From Gammaproteobacteria bacterium UBA2965 (GTDB taxonomy: Bacteria > Pseudomonadota > Gammaproteobacteria > Pseudomonadales > Azotimanducaceae), in assembly GCA_002348385.1 (NCBI GenBank), contig DEBD01000013.1:36472-60853 (forward strand): DNA of 24,382 nt. Direction: 5' to 3'. The position numbers were made by a program, and so were the translations under genes. Of this stretch, positions 15,241-21,613 are shown one piece after another. Every line of letters starts with the position of its first letter. Position 1 is the stretch's first letter. Under the pieces are notes generated by a model that was given only the letters and a program-made list of their open reading frames with translations, was not told the origin of the DNA and did not search any database.

Positions 15241-15417
15241 GTGACCCTGTTGCTGACTCACATAATTATGCTCGTGCAGATTGGCGCAATGGCCATCGGC
15301 GTGCTGGTGGGCGGCAAACCCATTGCGGGCGCGAGCGGTGGGTTGCGGCAGTTGGGCCTGGCCGCGCTATATGGGATCTGTGGCGGCGACCGAAACCGGT
15401 GCAAGACTCCCTTCTGA
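15241..15417 (+). CDS. nqrM: NqrM-like (DUF539) small membrane protein lacking two conserved cysteines
   Basis: A GTG at 15241, 12 bases after apbE, opens a 58-residue frame. Residues 2-23 are one transmembrane helix (TLLLTHIIMLVQIGAMAIGV), followed by GGKPIAGASGGLRQLG and a tail ending ICGGDRNRCKTPF. This is the NqrM layout: one helix, the KxIxGxCGGLxxLG motif, then a cysteine-rich tail. NqrM is needed with ApbE to mature the Na+-pumping NADH:quinone reductase, probably by delivering iron. Family members carry four cysteines; here the one in the SCGG motif is Ser32 and the first of the tail pair is Tyr44, leaving Cys47 and Cys54. Both changes are single-base. The frame is otherwise intact. 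Shine-Dalgarno weak. It may be a degenerating relic. Confidence 0.75.
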   Translation: MTLLLTHIIMLVQIGAMAIGVLVGGKPIAGASGGLRQLGLAALYGICGGDRNRCKTPF

Positions 15418-15465
15418 TCCGATTCTGCTCGAGTCTGCTGACTCCCCGTCGTATCGGCGCGAGCC

Positions 15466-16692
15466 GTGTTTAAGTCTGTCGCACTGCCGGTAGGTGTGCG
15501 CTACGCGCTTTCACGGCGCAGCTCCATTTCCATTGTCAGTGCAGTGGCTGTCTGTGGTCTGGCATTGAGCGTGGCCGTGCTGGTTGTCGTGGTGTCGGTG
15601 TTCAACGGGTTCGAGCGCGAGTTCCGCCAGCGCGTGTTCGGTGTGCTGCCACATCTGAGTTTCATCGCTCAATCCGAACAAGGGGTCAGCGCGCAATCCG
15701 GTGCGCCGCTCACCGCGCTGGAATCCGTCGCTGCCGTGTCCCCGGTGGTGGAAGGGGCGGGCCTGGCGGCCGCCGACGAGCGTGTGGGCGGTGTGCTGAT
15801 TACGGGTATCGATCCTCAGCGGCACCAGGGGGTTTCCAGGCTGGTGGAGTATGTTGAGGGGCGTTTGCCGCAAGCCGCTGGCGCCTTCGAGGTGGCGCTG
15901 GGGGCCGGTCTGGCGGAGGACCTCGCGGTGGGGGTGGGTGACCGTGTCACGCTGGTGCTGCCGTTGGCGAGCGTTACGCCCGCGGGCATCTTTCCGCGGC
16001 AGAAGCGATTCTTGGTCACAGGGCTTGTTGCTTCGCAATCCATGCTGGATGCCCAATCCGCTTATATTCACATTGCCGACGCGCAACGGTTGTTTCGCCT
16101 GGGCAACAATCTGCACGGGTTTCAGGTGCGGCTGTACGACCTGTTCGATGCGGTGGAAGCGGGTCATGAGGGCTTGGCGTCGCTGCTACCGGGCGCATTC
16201 TATGCACGGCCCTGGATGCGTACGTATGGTCCTCTGTACCGGGCGATTGGCGTGCAGAAGAGCACCATGTTCCTGCTTCTGTCGCTACTGGTGGCGGTAG
16301 CGGCGTTCAATCTGGTTTCCACACTGGTCATGGTGGTGGATCAGCGCAGCAGTGACGTGGCCATTCTGCGCACGTTGGGAGGTGACACGCTCACGCTGGT
16401 CAGCGCATTCGTCCTGCTTGGTGTGCTGCTGGGAGGGATCGGCATCGCCGCAGGCACCTTGCTCGGGTCGGCCCTGGCGGTGTCGCTACCCGGCTTGTAC
16501 GAGTGGGCTTCTGGTCATCTCGCGGCCGACCTCATGAGCGAATACTTCATCAACTATCTGCCCGTGGAAGTGCGGCTTGGTGACCTGTTGGAAATTTCCC
16601 TTACAGCCGCGGCGTTGTGCCTGGTGAGTACCCTTTACCCGGCGCTGCGAGTAGCCGGTCTGCGGCCGGCAGAGGTCCTCGCCCATGAGTGA
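15466..16692 (+). CDS. lolC: Lipoprotein-releasing ABC transporter permease LolC
   Basis: 408 residues from a GTG at 15466. It has the four-helix MacB/FtsX permease layout: one helix at about 20-47 (SISIVSAVAVCGLALSVAVL), a large periplasmic domain (about 48-265) and three C-terminal helices (about 267-290, 306-345 and 375-395) with the DQRSSDVAILRTLGG coupling segment facing the ATPase. LolCDE extracts outer-membrane lipoproteins from the inner membrane and passes them to LolA. It is assigned LolC by order only, since the second permease is also similar. Its 3' end overlaps lolD by 8 bases. The start begins 48 bases after the nqrM-like stop. Confidence 0.9.
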   Translation: MFKSVALPVGVRYALSRRSSISIVSAVAVCGLALSVAVLVVVVSVFNGFEREFRQRVFGVLPHLSFIAQSEQGVSAQSGAPLTALESVAAVSPVVEGAGLAAADERVGGVLITGIDPQRHQGVSRLVEYVEGRLPQAAGAFEVALGAGLAEDLAVGVGDRVTLVLPLASVTPAGIFPRQKRFLVTGLVASQSMLDAQSAYIHIADAQRLFRLGNNLHGFQVRLYDLFDAVEAGHEGLASLLPGAFYARPWMRTYGPLYRAIGVQKSTMFLLLSLLVAVAAFNLVSTLVMVVDQRSSDVAILRTLGGDTLTLVSAFVLLGVLLGGIGIAAGTLLGSALAVSLPGLYEWASGHLAADLMSEYFINYLPVEVRLGDLLEISLTAAALCLVSTLYPALRVAGLRPAEVLAHE

Positions 16693-17359
16693 ACTCGCTC
16701 TGGCAGCCAAGGCCGTCGGCAAGTCCTTTGAGCAGGGCAACACGCGCATTCGGGTACTCGACCAGGTGGATCTGCAGGTGGCGCCCGGAGAGCGGGTTGG
16801 CATAGTGGGCCGGTCCGGGTCGGGCAAGAGTACGTTGCTGCACCTGCTCGCCGGCCTGGATGATCCTGACCAAGGCATGGTGAGCGTTGGAGGGCAGCCG
16901 CTTACCGGTATGCCGGTGGGCCGGCGCGCCCATTTGCGCAATGCGCACATGGGGTTCGTATATCAGTTCCACCATCTGCTGCCCGAGTTCTCAGCCTGCG
17001 AAAATGTTCAGATGCCATTGCGGCTGGGCGGCGTGCAGCCCAGCCAGGCGGCAGGCGAAGCCCGCGCGCTGCTGGAACGGGTTGGGCTCGGTGAGCGCCT
17101 CGACCACCGGCCGGCTCAGCTATCCGGTGGTGAGCGCCAGCGGGTTGCCGTTGCCAGGGCGCTGGTAGGTGATCCTCTGGTAGTTCTCGCGGATGAGCCC
17201 ACAGGAAACCTCGATAGCGACAATGCTGAGCAGGTGCTCTCGCTCATGTGCGAGCTGAGCGATGAGCGCGGTGTAGCGTTCGTCATCGTGACTCACGATG
17301 ATGGCATGCTGACGCGCATGCACCGCTCTTTGCGCCTCGAGGACGGGCACCTGCGGTGA
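16685..17359 (+). CDS. lolD: Lipoprotein-releasing ABC transporter ATPase LolD
   Basis: 224 residues, typical for LolD. Walker A is GRSGSGKST (42-50), the signature is LSGGERQR (146-153), and Walker B is LVVLADEPTGNLD (165-177); the switch His is in VIVTHD (about 200-205). YQFHHLLPEFSACENVQMPL is a LolD/MacB-type Q-loop region. ATP hydrolysis by this subunit drives lipoprotein extraction. The ATG lies 8 bases inside lolC (ATGAGTGA) and the stop forms GTGA with the next permease start, so stoichiometric translation is likely. Confidence 0.95.
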   Translation: MSELALAAKAVGKSFEQGNTRIRVLDQVDLQVAPGERVGIVGRSGSGKSTLLHLLAGLDDPDQGMVSVGGQPLTGMPVGRRAHLRNAHMGFVYQFHHLLPEFSACENVQMPLRLGGVQPSQAAGEARALLERVGLGERLDHRPAQLSGGERQRVAVARALVGDPLVVLADEPTGNLDSDNAEQVLSLMCELSDERGVAFVIVTHDDGMLTRMHRSLRLEDGHLR

Positions 17360-18558
17360 GCACCACCACATGGATCGCCCTGCGTTACCTGCGTGCCAGT
17401 CGCCGGCGCTTCGCTGGGCTGATCACCTGGGTATCGCTCGTCGGCCTGACGCTGGGTGTTCTGGTGCTCACGGCGGTAGTGAGCGTGATGAACGGGTTCG
17501 ACACGGAGCTCAAGGAGCGCCTGCTGGGAGCAGTGCCACACCTGCTGGTGCAGGCGGCGGGCCGTGAGGATGTGCACCTGTCACGTTTGCTTGGGCAAGG
17601 CGCTGATAGGCCGTACGATTTCTTCATGGGGTCAGGCATGGTCACCGCCAACGGCGCGGTGAACCCGGTGCAGGTGTATGGAATCCATCCGGAGGATGCG
17701 GGCCGGCTGCGACTCATCGCCGAACGCATGACGTTTGGGCAAGCGACCGACCTTCGGGACACGCCCGCAGGCATGCTGTTGGGTGGGCCGCTGGCTCGTC
17801 ACCTGGGCCTGTTGCCCGGCGACCGGACGGCGCTGATCCTTTCCGAGCCGGTAGGGGGCGGCGTGCGTCCGCGGCTGGTAGGACTACGCGCCGTGGGCAC
17901 TTTTGAGCTTGGCGCGGAATTGGACTACTCCTTGGTGGTGGTGCCCCTCGCCGCGCTTGGATCGGCGCCGGAGCGACTTGGTCGTTTTGGTGTTCGCGTG
18001 GATCTGGATGATCCCATGCGGGCGCCGTTACTGGCGGCCGCTCTGCGTGATCAGAACGAAGACTGGCATGTCACTACCTGGGCGGACCATTACGGCGAGC
18101 TTTTCCAGGCTGTGCAGATGGAGAAGGTGATGATGTTCATCGCCCTGCTTATGGTGGTTGCCGTGGCAGCCTTCAATATCGTGTCCGGGCAGATGATGGT
18201 GGTGAACGATAAGACCTCGGCTATTGCCATCTTGCGCACCATGGGGGCACCGACTAGCACCATTACCCGGGTGTTTCTGCTGCAGGGGGTGATCATTTCC
18301 AGCCTGGGTATCGGTGTCGGACTGTTGCTGGGCGTATTGGCCGCTCGGTACATCTCTGCGATATTTGCGGCCGCCGAGCGCATGTTCGGGCTGCAGTTTC
18401 TAACGGGTACTTACTTCGTCGAGTTGCCGTCCGTGGTGAAAGTGCCGGACCTATTCGTCATCGGCGCCATATCGTGGGGGTTGTGCCTGCTGTCGGCGTG
18501 GATTCCCGCTCGTAGAGCAGCGCTCATCAACCCTCTTGAGGGTCTGCATCGGGGGTAG
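17356..18558 (+). CDS. lolE: Lipoprotein-releasing ABC transporter permease LolE
   Basis: 400 residues from the GTG in the lolD stop. It has the same layout as the first permease: helix at about 20-45, a periplasmic domain with ELDYSLVVVPLAALG, then three C-terminal helices. It carries NDKTSAIAILRTMGAPTSTITRVFLLQG, the typical coupling and third-helix segment, and ends WIPARRAALINPLEGLHRG. A second permease next to LolD indicates a heteromeric LolCDE rather than a single LolF type. The last 32 bases overlap the convergent DUF2062 gene. Confidence 0.9.
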   Translation: MSTTTWIALRYLRASRRRFAGLITWVSLVGLTLGVLVLTAVVSVMNGFDTELKERLLGAVPHLLVQAAGREDVHLSRLLGQGADRPYDFFMGSGMVTANGAVNPVQVYGIHPEDAGRLRLIAERMTFGQATDLRDTPAGMLLGGPLARHLGLLPGDRTALILSEPVGGGVRPRLVGLRAVGTFELGAELDYSLVVVPLAALGSAPERLGRFGVRVDLDDPMRAPLLAAALRDQNEDWHVTTWADHYGELFQAVQMEKVMMFIALLMVVAVAAFNIVSGQMMVVNDKTSAIAILRTMGAPTSTITRVFLLQGVIISSLGIGVGLLLGVLAARYISAIFAAAERMFGLQFLTGTYFVELPSVVKVPDLFVIGAISWGLCLLSAWIPARRAALINPLEGLHRG

Positions 18559-19093
18559 CAGCCAGCCGCGCGACACGTTCCTGGCGCTGCTTGCGCCGTT
18601 CCTTCCAGCGACGCACCACGTGCACGCGCCACAACAGGCGCACCACCGCCATGGCGGTGAGGCCGCTTACCCATCCGCAAACCAGCGATCCGCACAGCAG
18701 GGGATAGCCGATATTGCTCAGGTTGTCCCCCAACCATGACCAGGAGATCTCCACGCTGTCTACCTCGACCTGGATGCCCAGCAACCACGCGCCCAGCCGG
18801 TAGCTGAAATAGAACATTGGCGGAATGGTTATGGGATTGGTGATCCATACCAACGCCACCGATAGGGGCAAATTGCAGCGGGAGCCGAGCGCCAGGGCAC
18901 CGGCCACGAGCGTCTGAAACGGAATGGGCAGAAATGCGCAAAACAGACCAATGAATGCGGCGCCTGAGACCGAGCGACGATGAAGGTGCCAAATCTCAGG
19001 GTTGTGTAGCCATTTGCTGATGGGCCGTAGCGCACGATTCTCACGCACGCTGAGGGCGCTGGGCAGATACCGGCGCAAGAAGTCTTTTGGCAT
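18527..19093 (-). CDS. DUF2062 membrane protein
   Basis: 188 residues from the ATG at 19093; an ATG further upstream in the same frame adds 11 residues and would run into the comEC promoter region. The DUF2062 pattern is clear: SGAAFIGLFCAFLPIPFQTLVAGALAL, then the VWITNPITIPPMFYFSYRLGAWLLG helical pair, followed by a third helix and a basic C-terminal tail (RRWKERRKQRQERVAR). Probably three or four membrane segments. The function of the family is not established. It sits between lolE and comEC as in pseudomonad genomes, which suggests old conserved synteny, and it is divergent from comEC with only 35 bases between starts. Confidence 0.87.
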   Translation of the reverse strand: MPKDFLRRYLPSALSVRENRALRPISKWLHNPEIWHLHRRSVSGAAFIGLFCAFLPIPFQTLVAGALALGSRCNLPLSVALVWITNPITIPPMFYFSYRLGAWLLGIQVEVDSVEISWSWLGDNLSNIGYPLLCGSLVCGWVSGLTAMAVVRLLWRVHVVRRWKERRKQRQERVARLAATPDADPQEG

Positions 19094-19128
19094 AACTCGA
19101 TTATGCAACGGGTTGCTGCAAGACACCT

Positions 19129-21432
19129 ATGCGAAATTGGTTGCTTGGCCTCGGGCTCGGTATGGGTAGTCTGGCTTTGCCGTGGACCGAACTGGCGGAC
19201 ATGTCACGGCTGTCGGGTATTGCTGCAGTGGGGGTCACTGTGGGTCTGCTGTCCCGTGGCGGGCGCGGCGGCGCTATAGCCGCTTTATCGTCCGGCATGC
19301 TGATGGGATACGCGTGGGGGGTGGTGGCTACCTCGCATCAGTTGGCTAACCGGTTACCGGAATGCGCTCAGGAGCGACCGGAACGCCTATTGGTTCTGGT
19401 GGAGCGCCAGCCTGCGCCGTTGTCCGGATCAAGGTCGGGTGGGGTGCGGGTACAAGCGCTGGTAGTTGAGCACGAACAACCTGGCTGTTCCAACCTGGTA
19501 GGAAAACGCCTGCGCCTTTCCTGGTATGGGGCGCCGCCCGTAACGGCCGGGCAGAGCTGGTGGGTTACCGCGAAGCTGCGGGTCGCTTGGGGTTACCGCA
19601 ATCCGGGCGGCTTCGACCGCGCCCGTTGGATGCTGGGCCAGGGACTGGACGGGTCCGGCTATGTGCTCAGGGGCGAAATCGCGGGCACGCCCACGGGAGG
19701 CGGTTTGGGCGCCTGGCAGGCGTCTTTGCGTGCCCATTTGGACGACCTGGCCCTGCGCGGTGCTGGCGTGGTGTACGCGTTGGCCACGGGAGACGGATCA
19801 CTCATTGACGGACCTACCTGGGCGCTGCTTCGCGCCACCGGCACCGTGCATCTGGTGGTGGTGTCGGGCCTGCACGTAGGGCTGGTGGGCGCCTGCGCCT
19901 ATCTGCTGGGCGGGCTGGTGGTGCGAGCCGCTCCCGTGACGCTTCTGTGGTTGCCGGGGCGCCGGGCAGGAGCGCTGTTTGCCGTATTGGGCTCGGGAGC
20001 GTACGTGTTGCTGGCGGGGGCGGGCATTCCCGCCCAACGTGCCTGGCTGATGACCACTAGCGCCTGCCTGCTGGCCGCGTGGGGTCGTCGCGTTGCCCCC
20101 CTGCGCGCACTATTGGTGGTTTTCGTGCTGGTGCTGTTAATTCAGCCCAGCTCGGTACACCGGCAGGGTCTCTGGTTGTCGTTTGCTGCGGTGTTCTCCC
20201 TGATTGGCTACTTTCAGGGGCGGGCGCTTTCCAGGGGGCGATTCCGCCGCCTGCTGGCTGCGCAGATTGCGTTGGGTGTGGGCATGACACCTTGTCTTGC
20301 GTTGCTGACGGGGCAGGTCGCCGTGGTGGGGGCGTTTGCCAATCTGATCAGTGTTGGCGTGGTCAGCTTCCTCATCCTGCCAGCGAGCCTGTTGGGGGTG
20401 GGATTGCTCGGCCTACTAGCACCCGCGGGGGAAACCTTGCTGGGCGCGGCGAGTTGGCTGCTGCAGCGGCTTTTTGATCTGCTCGGCACCCTGTCGGTCG
20501 TGCGGCCCTTGGAAGTAGGGCCGACCTGGGTCCAGACACTGATGGCGTTATCGGCGGCCGGACTGCTGCTTGCCGGACCGGGAGGGTGGCGCACGGCCCT
20601 GCTGGCCAGCGCGCTCTGGCTGGCTTGGGCGATTCCACCCGTGCTCAACGTGCCGCCCGGGCAGTTTCGAGTTACCGCATTGGATGTGGGGCAGGGCAGC
20701 GCCATCATCGTCGATACCCATCGACGCCGTCTGCTGTTTGATGCGGGTCCGGGATTTCCCGGCGGCTACAACCTGGGGTCCGCTGCCGTTGTGCCGTCGC
20801 TGGCCGCCACCGGACCGGCGCGGCTGGATGCGTTGATACTCAGCCACGCCGATATTGACCACACTGGCGGAGCGCGGGCCGTTTTGGCTGCCGTGCCGGT
20901 GCGGCAGACGTTCGGCTCGTTGGGTGTGTCGGAGGCCAGTCCGTGCAGCGCAGGCATTCATTGGCAGTGGGATGGCGTGCAGTTCGAGTTCCTTAATCCA
21001 CGCTCGCAGGATCAACGCGCCAGTGACAATGATCGTTCCTGCGTGTTGCGGGTGGCTGCTCCCGGAGCCAGTGCCCTGCTCGGCGGGGACATCAGCGCCG
21101 CGGTGGAGCGCGACATTGCTCGACGAGCTGCGCCTGTGACCGTGTTGTTTGCGCCGCACCACGGGAGCGACACGTCCTCTTCGCGCGCGTTCGTGCGTTT
21201 GTTGGACCCTCGCGTCGTGCTCGTTAGTGCTGGCTACCGGAATCGGTTTGGTCACCCGCATCCCGCGGTGCGGCGTCGTTACCAACGCCGCAGCACACCG
21301 GTGTTCGTGACGGGGTTACACGGTGCCCTGACGTGGCGCAGCGATCGGCCGGGTCAGGTGCAAACATTGCGAAATCGGGACGACGTACCGTATTGGATCT
21401 ACGCTGGCCCAGCCGCTTGCTGGTTTTGTTAG
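19129..21432 (+). CDS. comEC: ComEC/Rec2 DNA-uptake channel protein
   Basis: 767 residues, a full-length ComEC. The N-terminal part has membrane segments and an OB-like region (GKRLRLSWYG...), then the Competence domain with VVSGLHVGLVG (244-254) and many helices to about residue 510. A C-terminal metallo-beta-lactamase-like domain starts at about 520 (FRVTALDVGQGSAIIVD) and has HADIDHTGG (His573, Asp575, Asp577, His578), and FAPHHGSDTSSSRAF. ComEC passes single-stranded DNA across the inner membrane during transformation; the lactamase-like domain may be the nuclease. Pilus and other competence genes are not in this window. In pseudomonads an exbB-like gene follows comEC, whereas here clpB follows. 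Confidence 0.92.
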   Translation: MRNWLLGLGLGMGSLALPWTELADMSRLSGIAAVGVTVGLLSRGGRGGAIAALSSGMLMGYAWGVVATSHQLANRLPECAQERPERLLVLVERQPAPLSGSRSGGVRVQALVVEHEQPGCSNLVGKRLRLSWYGAPPVTAGQSWWVTAKLRVAWGYRNPGGFDRARWMLGQGLDGSGYVLRGEIAGTPTGGGLGAWQASLRAHLDDLALRGAGVVYALATGDGSLIDGPTWALLRATGTVHLVVVSGLHVGLVGACAYLLGGLVVRAAPVTLLWLPGRRAGALFAVLGSGAYVLLAGAGIPAQRAWLMTTSACLLAAWGRRVAPLRALLVVFVLVLLIQPSSVHRQGLWLSFAAVFSLIGYFQGRALSRGRFRRLLAAQIALGVGMTPCLALLTGQVAVVGAFANLISVGVVSFLILPASLLGVGLLGLLAPAGETLLGAASWLLQRLFDLLGTLSVVRPLEVGPTWVQTLMALSAAGLLLAGPGGWRTALLASALWLAWAIPPVLNVPPGQFRVTALDVGQGSAIIVDTHRRRLLFDAGPGFPGGYNLGSAAVVPSLAATGPARLDALILSHADIDHTGGARAVLAAVPVRQTFGSLGVSEASPCSAGIHWQWDGVQFEFLNPRSQDQRASDNDRSCVLRVAAPGASALLGGDISAAVERDIARRAAPVTVLFAPHHGSDTSSSRAFVRLLDPRVVLVSAGYRNRFGHPHPAVRRRYQRRSTPVFVTGLHGALTWRSDRPGQVQTLRNRDDVPYWIYAGPAACWFC

Positions 21433-21552
21433 CGCAGGGCCTGCCCAGCGCGCCGGGCTCCACGCGCATGAATGCCACTTCCACGGCGGGGTGCTTGCGT
21501 TCAACGAGCTGCCGCAACTGCATACGAGGACGCTTGCTTTGCACCGTCGATC

Positions 21553-21579
21553 ATTGAAATTCACCGCTTTGCCCACATT
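21553..21579 (+). promoter_or_regulatory. Sigma-32-like heat-shock promoter of clpB
   Basis: ATTGAA at 21553-21558 and CCCACATT at 21572-21579, separated by 13 bases, match the heat-shock consensus CTTGAA-N13-15-CCCCATnT with two differences. It lies 34-61 bases upstream of clpB in the only non-coding gap between comEC and clpB, which is where a heat-shock promoter is expected. The rest of that 181-base gap shows nothing I can name. Confidence 0.65.
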
Positions 21580-21613
21580 GTAGGAACAGTGATTTGTTGA
21601 GGCAGCGTATGCC

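Noticed and set aside
21433..21544. Possible small minus-strand gene at the end of comEC
   Set aside because: The frame runs into the antisense of comEC, shows no family motif and has no convincing ribosome site.
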